A stretch of 64,000 nt of DNA, taken from the NCBI RefSeq assembly GCF_019112525.1, contig NZ_CP077800.1, positions 3,658,001 to 3,722,000 of the forward strand. The letters run 5' to 3'. The position numbers and the translations under genes are program-made. A model generated the notes under the pieces. That model was given only the letters and a program-made list of their open reading frames with translations, searched no databases and was not told where the DNA came from. The stretch is from Modestobacter sp. L9-4 (GTDB taxonomy: Bacteria > Actinomycetota > Actinomycetes > Mycobacteriales > Geodermatophilaceae). Shown one piece after another: positions 36,564-45,023 of the stretch. Numbering within the stretch: position 1 is the stretch's first letter; the number at the start of each line of letters is the position of its first letter.

Positions 36564-37522
36564 CCCAGCCACGTGCGGGACGGCGGGGTGAGCGCGTCCA
36601 GCTCGGCCCACAGCGCCCCGGGCACCGGGACGGCGGCCAGGTCCAGGGTCTGCGCGAGCCGCTCGGGCCGGGTGATGCCGACGATCGTCGAGGTGATCCG
36701 CGGCTCGCGCGTGGAGGCCTGCAGGGCCGCCGCGGCCAGCGGGACGCCGGCCCGGTCGCAGGCCTCCTGCATGGCCAGCACGCTGTCCCGGACGGCGTCG
36801 CTGACGTCGCGGTAGGCGTAGCGCGGCGCGGCCGCCGGGCCCTTGACCAGGATGCCGCCGCCGAACGGGGCACCGTTGACCACCGCCACCCCGGCCGCGG
36901 CGCAGTCGGCCAGCAGCGGCTCGGCGGAGCGGTCCAGCAGGGTCCACCGGTTGTGCGTGATGACGACCTCGAACAGCCCGGTGTCGACGAAGCGGCGCAG
37001 CATGTCCACCGGCCCGCCGGCCACGCCGAGGTGGCCGATCCGGCCCTCCTCGCGCAGCGCGACCAGCGCCTCGACCGGCCCGCCGGGGGCCATCGCCGCC
37101 TCGAAGCCGATCTTCTCCGGGTCGTGCAGGTGCACCACCGGCAGGTCGGTCAGCCCTAGCCGCTCGCTGCTCTCGGCCAGCGAGGCCCGCACGCGCGCGC
37201 CGGAGAAGTCGTCGCTGCCGGGCGCCGGGTCGACCTTGGTGCTGAGCAGGAAGCCCGGCGGCAGGCCGCCGATCTCCCGCAGCGCCGCGCCGATGCGCTG
37301 CTCGCTGGCCCCGGCGCCGTAGCTGTTGGAGGTGTCGATGAACCGGATCGGGCCGGCGAACACCGCCCGCAGCGTCTCCAGTGCCTGGTCGTCGGCGACC
37401 TCGTAGCCGTAGATGCGCGGGATGCTGCCGATGGCGCTGGTGCCGATGCACAGCGGCGGCACCGACAGCCCGGTGCGGCCCAGCGGGCGGGGGGTGAGCA
37501 CCTGGTCCTCTGCCCGGGTCAT
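36560..37522 (-). CDS. Aldo/keto reductase, paralogue of 29615-30568
   Basis: 320 residues. Same family and block order as the reductase in the facing operon: FIDTSNSYGAGASEQRIG, TKVD, LHDPEKI, GVAGGPVD and ITHNRWTLLDRSA. Likely an NAD(P) aldose dehydrogenase. A copy in each of two adjacent operons suggests duplication with different substrates. ATG 37522, coupled by ATGA overlaps at both ends. Confidence 0.88.
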   Translation of the reverse strand: MTRAEDQVLTPRPLGRTGLSVPPLCIGTSAIGSIPRIYGYEVADDQALETLRAVFAGPIRFIDTSNSYGAGASEQRIGAALREIGGLPPGFLLSTKVDPAPGSDDFSGARVRASLAESSERLGLTDLPVVHLHDPEKIGFEAAMAPGGPVEALVALREEGRIGHLGVAGGPVDMLRRFVDTGLFEVVITHNRWTLLDRSAEPLLADCAAAGVAVVNGAPFGGGILVKGPAAAPRYAYRDVSDAVRDSVLAMQEACDRAGVPLAAAALQASTREPRITSTIVGITRPERLAQTLDLAAVPVPGALWAELDALTPPSRTWLG

Positions 37523-38475
37523 CGGGTCCCTCCTCCGGTCGGTGCGTCGCTGGTCGTTGCGGTGCCGGGCCGGACGACGTTCTCCAGCGGCCGGCCGTCG
37601 AGCCACCGGCACACCTGGTCGGCGACCAGCTGCCCGGCGCGGTCCCGCCAGCCGACGGCGCCGCCGCCGACGTGCGGGGTGAGCACGAGCCCCGGCGCCG
37701 CCCACAGCGGGTGGTCGGCCGGCAGCGGCTCGGGGTCGGTCACGTCCAGCACCGCCCGCAGGCGCCCGGACACCAGCTCGGCGAGCAGGGCGGCGGTGTC
37801 CACGATCGGCCCGCGGGCCACGTTGACCACCACCGCGGAGCCGGGCAGCCGGGCCAGCAGCGCGGCGTCGACGAGCCCGCGGGTCGCGTCGTCCAGCGGG
37901 ACGGCGAGGACGAGCGCGTCGGCGGTCGCGCACAGCTCCGGCAGGTCGGCGACCGCGGCCACGCCGTCGCGGGCGGTGCGGCCGCACAGCGTGGTGCGGG
38001 CACCGAACACCTGCAGCGCCGCCGCGACGGTGCGGGCGATGTCACCGGCGCCCACGACGACCACGTGCCGGCCCCAGGCGGTCTCGGCCTGCACCGGTTC
38101 CCAGCGGTGCGCCCGCTGCTGCTCGGCCAGCGCGGGCAGCGCGTGCCAGTGCGACAGCAGCCCGGTGACGGCCAGCTCGGCGGTCGAGGACCCGTGAACG
38201 CCGCGGCCGTTGCAGATGGTCAGCCCCGGCGGCGCGAGCGGCAGCCACGCCTCGGTGCCGGCCGAGAGCACCTGCAGCACGGCGGCCGCCGGCAGCCGGG
38301 TGAACTGCTCGGCCGTCCAGCCCGCCTTCGGGTACGGCGGGACGACGACCGACACCCGGTCCAGCCCGGGCGGCGGCTCCGCGTGACCGTCCCAGACGAC
38401 GACCTCTGCCTCGGGGGCGACGGCGCGCAGCCGGTCGGCGAACCCGGCGTCGGGCACGCAGACGGTGGTGGTCAC
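37519..38475 (-). CDS. D-isomer-specific 2-hydroxyacid dehydrogenase
   Basis: 318 residues. NAD-binding loop VVVVGAGDIARTVA, catalytic Arg in VNVARGPIVD, Glu in TDPEPLP and His in LTPHVGG are all present. It would reduce 2-keto acids such as glyoxylate or hydroxypyruvate, or oxidise the matching hydroxyacid. Within a sugar-acid operon it may handle a glycolate or keto-acid product. The ATG at 38475 has a seven-base gap from the aldehyde dehydrogenase stop at 38482. Confidence 0.9.
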   Translation of the reverse strand: MTTTVCVPDAGFADRLRAVAPEAEVVVWDGHAEPPPGLDRVSVVVPPYPKAGWTAEQFTRLPAAAVLQVLSAGTEAWLPLAPPGLTICNGRGVHGSSTAELAVTGLLSHWHALPALAEQQRAHRWEPVQAETAWGRHVVVVGAGDIARTVAAALQVFGARTTLCGRTARDGVAAVADLPELCATADALVLAVPLDDATRGLVDAALLARLPGSAVVVNVARGPIVDTAALLAELVSGRLRAVLDVTDPEPLPADHPLWAAPGLVLTPHVGGGAVGWRDRAGQLVADQVCRWLDGRPLENVVRPGTATTSDAPTGGGTR

Positions 38476-38481
38476 CCGCCC

Positions 38482-39996
38482 TCAGCCCAGCGTCGGCGTG
38501 CCGTCGATGCGGCGGGGGAGACCCGGGGTGCGGGGCTCGTCGCGCAGCTCGTCGGGCAACAGGTCCGCCGGCACGTCCTGCAGGCTCACCGGGCGCAGCC
38601 ACCGCCGGATCGAGGTGGTGCCCACGCTGGTGTGCAGCGGGTTGGTGGTGGCCGGGTAGGGGCCGCCGTGGTGCATCGCCCAGGACACCGCGACACCGGT
38701 GGGGAAGGCGTTCCAGACCACCCGGCCCACGCTGCCCATGGCGTGCTGCAGGACCTGGGCGGCCAGCGGGTGGTCCTCCTCGTCGGCGTGCACGGTGGCG
38801 GTGAGCGCGGGGCCGAACCGGCGGAGCGCGGCCAGCGCCTCGGCCTCCGAGCCGTACTCGACCAGCACCAGCACCGGGCCGAAGCACTCGTCGGTGAGCG
38901 GGGCCCGCACGGCGTCGACGTCGGCGCGCAGCAGCAGCGGCTCGCCCCACCAGCCCTGCCCGGGCCGCTGCCCGCCGCGGGCCAGCACCTCGACGCCGGG
39001 CAGCGAGGTGAGCCGCTCGGTGCCCTCGGCGAAGGAGTCGGCGGTGCGTTCGCTGAGCATCACGCCGGCTGCGGCGTCGGCCACGTAGCTGATCAGCGCG
39101 CGGCGGATCTCCTCGCCGTCCGGCCCGGCCGGGATGAGCGCCACGCCGGGCTTGGTGCAGAACTGGCCGACACCGAGGGTGAAGGAGGCGGCCAGCCCGG
39201 CGCCGATCTCCGCGCCGCGGTTGCGGGCGGCCCCGGGGGCGACGAGCAGGGTGTTGAGCGCGCCGAGCTCGCCGTAGAACGGGATGGGGGAGGGGCGGGC
39301 GGCAGCGAGGTCGGCCAGCATCCGGCCGATCTCCAGCGACCCGGTGAACCCCACGGCGGTGACCGCCGGGTGCTGCACCAGCGCCGAGGCGGCCTCCCGG
39401 CCGTAGACCAGGGCCACCACGTCGCCCTGCACCCCGGCGGCGCGGGCGCCCTCCAGGAGCACGTCGCGACAGAGCACCGAGGTGGCCGGGTGGGCACCGT
39501 GCACCTTGGCGATGACGGGGCAGCCGGCCGCCAGCGCGGATGCGGTGTCGCCGCCGGGCACGGAGAAGGCGAAGGGGAAGTTGCTGGCCCCGAACACCGC
39601 CACCGGCCCGAGCGGCAGCAGCATCCGCCGCAGGTCCGGCCGCGGGCCCATCGGCGTCGGGCCGGCGTGGTCGATGGTGGCCTCGAGGTAGCCGCCGTCC
39701 TCCAGGACCTCGGCGAAGAGGTCGAGCTGGTAGGCGGTGCGGGTCAGCTCACCGTTGAGCCGCTGCGGGCCGAGCCCGGTCTCCCGGTCGGCCACCGCGA
39801 CGAGCTCCTCGCGGTGCGCCTCCAGGGCGGCCGACATCGCCCGCAGCACGGTGGCCCGCCCGGCGCGGCCCAGCGCGGACAGCTCGGCGGCCGCCTCCAG
39901 GGCGCGCGCGCAGAGCTGCTCGAGGTCGTCGGTGGTGGTCGAGACGTCGAGCTCCTCGACGGTCGTACCGGTGCGTGGGTCGATGCTCGCGATCAT
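38482..39996 (-). CDS. Aldehyde dehydrogenase, 2-oxoglutarate-semialdehyde type
   Basis: 504 residues. Catalytic C280 (GQFCTKPG) and general base E243 (YGELGALN) are present. The stretch FGASNFPFAFSVPGGDTASALAAGCPVIAK is that of the ketoglutarate-semialdehyde (2,5-dioxopentanoate) dehydrogenases of the oxidative pentose and sugar-acid routes. With the FAH-family gene just upstream this gives the last two steps of a Weimberg-like pathway to 2-oxoglutarate. ATG 39996 has GAGGAGG upstream and overlaps the previous stop by four bases. Confidence 0.88.
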   Translation of the reverse strand: MIASIDPRTGTTVEELDVSTTTDDLEQLCARALEAAAELSALGRAGRATVLRAMSAALEAHREELVAVADRETGLGPQRLNGELTRTAYQLDLFAEVLEDGGYLEATIDHAGPTPMGPRPDLRRMLLPLGPVAVFGASNFPFAFSVPGGDTASALAAGCPVIAKVHGAHPATSVLCRDVLLEGARAAGVQGDVVALVYGREAASALVQHPAVTAVGFTGSLEIGRMLADLAAARPSPIPFYGELGALNTLLVAPGAARNRGAEIGAGLAASFTLGVGQFCTKPGVALIPAGPDGEEIRRALISYVADAAAGVMLSERTADSFAEGTERLTSLPGVEVLARGGQRPGQGWWGEPLLLRADVDAVRAPLTDECFGPVLVLVEYGSEAEALAALRRFGPALTATVHADEEDHPLAAQVLQHAMGSVGRVVWNAFPTGVAVSWAMHHGGPYPATTNPLHTSVGTTSIRRWLRPVSLQDVPADLLPDELRDEPRTPGLPRRIDGTPTLG

Positions 39997-40886
39997 GCTG
40001 GGGCCTCCTCGACCAGTCCGCGGACGACCGGGTTGGTCAGCGTGCCGACCCGGTCGATGTCGATGTGCACCGTGTCGCCGGGGGTCAGCGTGAACGGCGG
40101 GGGCGGCACCAGGCAGGTGCCGGTGGACAGGACGACGCCGTCGGGGTGGACGTCGCCGCGCATCAGGAACCCGACCAGGTCGTCGAGCCTGCGGTGCAGG
40201 GTGGCGGTGCTGGCCGTGCCCGACCACTCCGGCCGGCCGTCCCGGGTGATGGTCAGCGCGATGGCCAGGTCGTAGGGGTCGGGCACCGCCCACACCGGGG
40301 TGATCCACGGGCCGACCGCGCAGCCGCCGCTGTAGACCTTGGCCTGCGGCAGGTAGAGCGGGTTCTCGCCCTCGATGCTGCGGGAGGACACGTCGTTGCA
40401 CACGGTGTAGCCGACGACCTCGCCGAAGCGGTTGACCACCAGCGCGAGCTCGGGCTCGGGGACGTCGACGGTGGAGTCGGCGCGCACCCCGACCGTCTGC
40501 CCCGGCCCGCGCACCCGCCAGCCCACGGACTTGAAGAACAGCTCGGGCCGGTCGGCGTCGTAGACCAGCTCGTAGACGTCGGCGGCCTGCTCGCTCTCCT
40601 CGACGCGGGCCTCGCGGGAGGTCTCGTAGGTGACCCCGGCGGCCCACACCTCGGTGCGGCCGTCGACGGGGGCGAGCAGCTCGACGTCGGCCAGCGGGAC
40701 CGGCTCGCCGTCGGGTGGGGTGGCCAGCCGGTCGCGCAGCTCGTCGAGCCGCAGCGACCACAGCTGGGCCAGCGAGGAGACGCCGGGCAGCGCGGTGACG
40801 GCGCCGTCGGCGTGCACACCGACGACGGGGTCCGGGCTGCCGGCCCGGCGGAACCGGACCAGCTGCCGGGGGGAGGGGGAGGTCAC
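39993..40886 (-). CDS. FAH-family 2-keto-3-deoxy sugar-acid dehydratase (predicted)
   Basis: 297 residues of the fumarylacetoacetate hydrolase fold. Metal-site region: EPELALVVNRFGEVVGYTVCNDVSSRSIEG, with ENPLYLPQAKVYSG following. In sugar-acid operons such proteins (XylX and archaeal KdaD types) dehydrate 2-keto-3-deoxy-pentonates to 2-oxoglutarate semialdehyde; the neighbouring aldehyde dehydrogenase supports that role. Lyase or hydrolase activity is the alternative. GTG 40886 begins six bases after the dehydratase stop. Confidence 0.82.
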   Translation of the reverse strand: MTSPSPRQLVRFRRAGSPDPVVGVHADGAVTALPGVSSLAQLWSLRLDELRDRLATPPDGEPVPLADVELLAPVDGRTEVWAAGVTYETSREARVEESEQAADVYELVYDADRPELFFKSVGWRVRGPGQTVGVRADSTVDVPEPELALVVNRFGEVVGYTVCNDVSSRSIEGENPLYLPQAKVYSGGCAVGPWITPVWAVPDPYDLAIALTITRDGRPEWSGTASTATLHRRLDDLVGFLMRGDVHPDGVVLSTGTCLVPPPPFTLTPGDTVHIDIDRVGTLTNPVVRGLVEEAPA

Positions 40887-40891
40887 GGGCG

Positions 40892-42049
40892 TCAGCTCCC
40901 GAAGTCGTGGGCGAGGTGGGCGCGCATGCGCTCGGTGTCGAAGCCGAGGCCCAGGCCCGGCCGGGTGGGCAGCCGCAGCCGGCCGCCGGTGTTCTCCAGC
41001 GGCGCGTCGAGGAACTCCTCGTAGCGGCTGAGGTCGGTGTCGCTGGACTCCAGCCGGTAGAAGTTCGGCGTGGTGACCATGACGTGGGCGCCGGCGACGA
41101 GGTTGACCGGGCCGCTGGCGTCGTGCGGGGAGACCGGCACGTACCAGGCCTCGGCCATGGTGGCGATCTTCTTCAGCTCGCTGATGCCGCCGGTCCAGGT
41201 CACGTCGGGCATGACGAAGTCGGTGAGCCGCTCGCTGAGCACCGGAGCGAAGTCCCACCGGGTGTGCAGCCGTTCCCCGACCGAGATCGGGAGGGGCACG
41301 CGCTCGCGCACCTGGCGCAGGGCGTCCCGGCTCTCCGGCGGCACGGGCTCCTCGAACCAGTGGACGTCGGTGGTGTCGGCGAGGGCGTTCCCCAGCCGGA
41401 TCGCGGTCGGGACGTCGAAGCGGCCGTGCGCGTCGACCAGCAGCTCGACGTCGGGCCCGGCCGCCTCGTGGATCAGCGCGGTCAGCGCCAGGGCACCCCG
41501 CTCGCCGTCCCGGTCCAGCCGGCCGTCGAGGTAGGCGTCGTTGTCGGCGGGCTGGTCGGCCGCGTGCGGGAACGGGTCGAACTTGATCGCGGTGTGCCCG
41601 GAGTCGACGATGCGGCGGATCTCGGCGACCACGCCGTCCTCGTCGACGAAGCGGCTCTGGTCGGGGTGGGTGTAGAGCAGCAGGTCCTCCCGGACCGGCC
41701 CGCCGAGCAGCTCGTACACCGGCTGGTCGAGCGCCTTGCCGCGCAGGTCCCACAGCGCGATGTCGATGGCGCTGACCACGGTGCAGGCCAGGCCGCGGCT
41801 GCCGCTGTAGGTGAAGGAGCGGAACGTCTTGTGCCACAGCGCCTCGATGCGGGCGGCGTCCTCGCCGACGAGCAGGTCGTTGAGCTGGTGCAGCAGCGCC
41901 CCGGTCGCCCGGTTGGCCGCCCGCGTGGTGGTGGTGATCTCGCCCCACCCGGACAGGCCCTCGTCGGTGCGGACCTCGACGAAGAGGAACTCGCCCCAGT
42001 AGGAGGCCGACGACCGCACCAGCCAGGGCACGATGCGGCTGATCTTCAC
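40892..42049 (-). CDS. Enolase-superfamily sugar-acid dehydratase, second copy
   Basis: 385 residues. Metal ligands D206, E233 (WFEEP) and E259 (VGERLH), acid/base H309 (SPHD), and K156 (IKFDPF), with H208 next to the first ligand. This arrangement is that of galactonate/gluconate-type dehydratases of the mandelate racemase subgroup. It would feed the FAH or kinase steps downstream in the same operon. GTG 42049 overlaps the RraA-like stop. The extremely long in-frame extension to 45250 is shadow of the transporter region. Confidence 0.9.
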   Translation of the reverse strand: MKISRIVPWLVRSSASYWGEFLFVEVRTDEGLSGWGEITTTTRAANRATGALLHQLNDLLVGEDAARIEALWHKTFRSFTYSGSRGLACTVVSAIDIALWDLRGKALDQPVYELLGGPVREDLLLYTHPDQSRFVDEDGVVAEIRRIVDSGHTAIKFDPFPHAADQPADNDAYLDGRLDRDGERGALALTALIHEAAGPDVELLVDAHGRFDVPTAIRLGNALADTTDVHWFEEPVPPESRDALRQVRERVPLPISVGERLHTRWDFAPVLSERLTDFVMPDVTWTGGISELKKIATMAEAWYVPVSPHDASGPVNLVAGAHVMVTTPNFYRLESSDTDLSRYEEFLDAPLENTGGRLRLPTRPGLGLGFDTERMRAHLAHDFGS

Positions 42050-42891
42050 GGCTGCAGCCCCCGGGCCCCCTGCGGCACCGGCACCGAGGTGTCGTCGGTG
42101 ATCGGCTGGTGCGCGACGTGCCCGTTGCCGTCGAGCCGGGCGGCGGCGTTGCGGCCGGCGCCGTCCTGCTCGGCACGCCACTGCTCGTACTCGGGGCGGG
42201 CGGCGTCGCTGAGCGGGTAGTAGCGGCGCAGGTCGCCGCCCTCGGCCAGCCGGATCCGGGAGAACTCCTCCCACTCGGCGTGCTGGCCGGCCTCCTCGAG
42301 CAGCCGGGGGGCCAGCGCGATCGGCACGACGACCGCGCCGTCGTCGTCGGCGATGATGATGTCGCCGGGCACGACCACGGTGTTCCCGCAGGCGACCGGC
42401 ACGTTGACCGCCGTGGGGAAGATGTCGGTCTGGGAGTGGAAGTTCGGGGTGGTGCCCCGCAGCCACATGCCCAGGCCCAGGGTGCTGGCGGAGGGGAAGT
42501 CGCGGATGCAGCCGTCGATGACCACGCCGACCCCGCCGCGGCCGGCGAAGTAGGTCAGCATCATCTCGCCGAAGACCCCGCTGGTCATCGAGCCGCGGGC
42601 GTCGACGACGACGATGTCGCCGGGCTGGGTGTGGTACAGCACGTGCCGGTGCAGCTGCTTCTCCGGCTCGGCGTACTCGTCGACCTGGTAGAGGTCCTCG
42701 CGCTTGGGCATGAACTGCAGGGTCAGCGCGGGCCCGGCGACGCTGATGCCCGGCGTCCGGGACACCGGGCCGCTGATGTGCGCCGAGCGGATGCCCAGGC
42801 GGTTGAGCTCGCTGCTGGCCGTGGCGCTCCCGATCAGCGACAGGCCGTGCACCAGCGCCGGGTCCGGGCGGACGATGTCCGGAGTCTCCAC
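42046..42891 (-). CDS. RraA-like / HMG-aldolase-fold protein
   Basis: 281 residues. Core motif GVVIDGCIRDFPS and the downstream WLRGTTPN, with VVVPGDIIIADDDGAVVVP, mark the RraA/4-hydroxy-4-methyl-2-oxoglutarate aldolase fold. Homologues without RNase-inhibitor role occur in sugar-acid operons and may be aldolases or decarboxylases. The last about 60 residues beyond the fold are extra. First gene of the eight-gene - operon. Confidence 0.85.
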   Translation of the reverse strand: METPDIVRPDPALVHGLSLIGSATASSELNRLGIRSAHISGPVSRTPGISVAGPALTLQFMPKREDLYQVDEYAEPEKQLHRHVLYHTQPGDIVVVDARGSMTSGVFGEMMLTYFAGRGGVGVVIDGCIRDFPSASTLGLGMWLRGTTPNFHSQTDIFPTAVNVPVACGNTVVVPGDIIIADDDGAVVVPIALAPRLLEEAGQHAEWEEFSRIRLAEGGDLRRYYPLSDAARPEYEQWRAEQDGAGRNAAARLDGNGHVAHQPITDDTSVPVPQGARGLQP

Positions 42892-43017
42892 AGTGGGTCC
42901 CTCTCGTTCCTGCGACGCCGCCCCGGCCGCGGTGAGCGCGCTCGGACCCGGTCGTCACCCGGTGGGTCGGCCGGTCCACGGGGGTGACGCCCCAGTGACC
43001 CCGGTCTCTTTTCGGCG

Positions 43018-43023
43018 ACACTA
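43018..43023 (-). promoter_or_regulatory. Candidate -10 for the RraA-like operon
   Basis: TAGTGT on the - strand; the -35 (TTCCAC at N17) is weak. It sits just downstream of the CGAAA repeat cluster at 43049-43071, so a bound repressor there would overlap the -35 region. Confidence 0.4.
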
Positions 43024-43048
43024 GCCCCCGGACCGGTTCGGTGGAAGA

Positions 43049-43071
43049 CCGAAATTTCGAACCTGTTTCGG
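43049..43071. promoter_or_regulatory. CGAAA/TTTCG repeat cluster, candidate LacI operator
   Basis: CCGAAATTTCGAAC followed by CTGTTTCGG: inverted CCGAAA...TTTCGG arms, with an inner GAAATTTC palindrome. Related to the TCGAAAC repeats at 43271-43298 and 50204-50258. Confidence 0.5.
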
Positions 43072-43219
43072 TCCCGGTGGTCCGGTGCCCGGACCGGTCG
43101 ACCGCGCGGCTCCAGCTCGACGGCATCGGCGCAGGTGGAGGCGGGAACGCCGCCGTACCGGGCGTCCTCCTGCCCCGCGAGCTGCGAAAACGCGCTGTCG
43201 AACGCCGGGCGCGCGGCTC

Positions 43220-43249
43220 TTGACGGGTGATCGTCGACAGGTCTAGCTT
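43220..43249 (+). promoter_or_regulatory. Promoter of the ABC transporter operon
   Basis: TTGACG (43220-43225), 18-base spacer, TAGCTT (43244-43249), 145 bases before the solute-binding-protein start. Confidence 0.65.
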
Positions 43250-43270
43250 CCGTCGAAAGTGATCCACGTC

Positions 43271-43298
43271 TCGAAACATCGAAACAACAGAGTTTCGA
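43271..43298. promoter_or_regulatory. Triple TCGAAAC repeat, candidate LacI operator
   Basis: TCGAAAC at 43271-43277 and 43279-43285 in direct order, then GTTTCGA at 43292-43298 inverted. It lies about 20 bases downstream of the predicted transcription start, a blocking position. Confidence 0.6.
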
Positions 43299-43393
43299 CG
43301 TCCGGCAGCCGGTCGCGGACCAGTCCGCAGGCGCCGTGCGGGACGCAGCCCACTCGCTCCGACCGTCCGAGTCCTCCAGAGAAGGGCAAGCCC

Positions 43394-44995
43394 GTGAAGC
43401 GCCAGTATCCCGTCGTCGCGGTACTCGCAGCGTCCACGTTGGTCGTCACCGCCTGTGGCGGTGGCAACGGGGGCGGAGACGCCGCCGTGTCCCCCGACGA
43501 CTACCAGACCGGGGGCACGTTCACCCTCGCGCTGGGCAGCGACCCGGGCAGCGTGAACCCCTACAAGAGCACCGGCGGGCTCAACCGCCAGATCTACGCC
43601 TTCGCCTACGACACGCTCGTCGGGCGGGGCGCCGACGGCAACGCGGTGCCCCAGGTCGCCAGCAAGTGGGACGTCACGCCCACCTCGGTGACCTACACGA
43701 TCAAGGACGGCGTCACCTGCGCCGACGGCACCCCGGTCACGCCCAGCCTGATCGCCGCGGACTTCAACCGGATCAAGGAGAAGGACACGCTGTCGCCGTG
43801 GGTCGCGCTGTCGGTCCCGGTGGACTACAGCGTCGAGGCCGACGACACCGCGAAGACCTTCACGATCACCTCGGAGACGCCCTTCGGGTCGCTGCTGCAG
43901 GGTGCGGGCGCGGTGCCCATCGTCTGCCCCTCCGGCACCGACGACCCCGACTCGATCGAGCACGCCTCGGCCGGCTCGGGCCCGTACACGATCACCGAGT
44001 ACGTGGCCGGTGACCACTACACGATGGCCGTGCGGCCCGACTACACCTGGGGCCCCGACGGCGCCGCGACGTCTGCGCCCGGCACCCCGGCGACCGTGCG
44101 GGTCAACTTCGCCGCCAACGAGTCGACGATGGCCAACCAGCTGGTCGGCAACCAGATCAACGCCGCCCAGATCACCGGCCCCGACCGGGCCCGGCTGGAC
44201 AAGTCCAAGGGCATCCAGCGCTTCGACGTCCCGGTGATCGTCGGCGAGGTCAACTACAACCACGCCGCCGGCCGGGTGTTCGCCGACCAGGACGTGCGCG
44301 TCGCGGCGACCGCTGCGCTGAACCTGGCCGACCTGGTCCCGGTCAGCACCGCCAACCAGGGCGAGCCGGCGAAGAACCTCATCGCCGAGGTCCCGGTGCA
44401 GTGCCCCGGTGACGAGACGACCGGGTCGCTGCCGGACTTCGACGTCGAGGCGGCCAAGTCCGGGCTGGAGGCGGCCGGCTGGACCGCCGGACCCGACGGC
44501 ATGCGGTCCAAGGACGGCCAGCCGCTCAAGGTGAAGATCATCTACCAGACCGGCGCACCGCAGACCGCCTCGGCCGTGGAGCTCATCGGTCAGCAGTTCG
44601 CCGCCGCCGGCATCGGCACCGACCTGGTCGGGCTCACCAACGCCGCGTTCTTGCAGACGCTCTACGAGACCGCGGACTTCGACATCTTCTACAGCGCCAT
44701 CAACGTCGAGTTCCCCTACATGGCCACCACCTTCTTCGGTGGGGCCACCCCGGCCGACGGCGGCCGCAACTCCGGTGCGATCGCGAACAAGGAGTTCGAG
44801 GACCTCTCGGCGCAGGCCAAGGCGGCTCCGGCCGAGGAGGCGTGCGACCTGTTCACCCAGGCGCACAAGGCGCTGTTCGAGGCCGCCGACGTCGTCCCGA
44901 TCTCCAACGGCAACCGGCCCTTCTACACGTCGAAGGCGACGCTGCAGACCATCGGCCTGTTCGCCGTCCCGACCAGCATCCGGCTGCTCAAGTAG
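43394..44995 (+). CDS. Solute-binding lipoprotein of a peptide/oligosaccharide ABC transporter
   Basis: 533 residues, family 5 (DppA/OppA-like) binding protein. Signal peptide with lipobox VTAC (Cys at about residue 21), then a Gly-rich tether GGGNGGG. Family blocks YDTLVGRGADGNAVPQVASKW and GSGPYTITEY are present. Family 5 proteins bind peptides, nickel or, in many actinobacteria, oligosaccharides; the neighbouring glycosidases and sugar-acid enzymes make a glycoside the likelier ligand. GTG 43394 follows AGAAGGGC. Confidence 0.9.
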   Translation: MKRQYPVVAVLAASTLVVTACGGGNGGGDAAVSPDDYQTGGTFTLALGSDPGSVNPYKSTGGLNRQIYAFAYDTLVGRGADGNAVPQVASKWDVTPTSVTYTIKDGVTCADGTPVTPSLIAADFNRIKEKDTLSPWVALSVPVDYSVEADDTAKTFTITSETPFGSLLQGAGAVPIVCPSGTDDPDSIEHASAGSGPYTITEYVAGDHYTMAVRPDYTWGPDGAATSAPGTPATVRVNFAANESTMANQLVGNQINAAQITGPDRARLDKSKGIQRFDVPVIVGEVNYNHAAGRVFADQDVRVAATAALNLADLVPVSTANQGEPAKNLIAEVPVQCPGDETTGSLPDFDVEAAKSGLEAAGWTAGPDGMRSKDGQPLKVKIIYQTGAPQTASAVELIGQQFAAAGIGTDLVGLTNAAFLQTLYETADFDIFYSAINVEFPYMATTFFGGATPADGGRNSGAIANKEFEDLSAQAKAAPAEEACDLFTQAHKALFEAADVVPISNGNRPFYTSKATLQTIGLFAVPTSIRLLK

Positions 44996-45023
44996 TGCCG
45001 ACGGGGTCGAGAGAGGCGGCGCA

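Larger units (their letters stand above)
42892..43393. promoter_or_regulatory. 502-bp divergent regulatory region
   Basis: Lies between the RraA-like operon (-) and the transporter operon (+). It holds a - promoter at 43018, a cluster of CGAAA/TTTCG repeats at 43049-43071, a + promoter at 43220-43249 and a second repeat cluster at 43271-43298. Both clusters lie in visibly AT-richer sequence. No protein gene is convincing here. Confidence 0.7.

Noticed and set aside
35485-36873. Extension of the KDG-type kinase to 779 residues
   Set aside because: The kinase fold starts at GTG 35484 in an overlap with the oxidoreductase stop; the rest is shadow.
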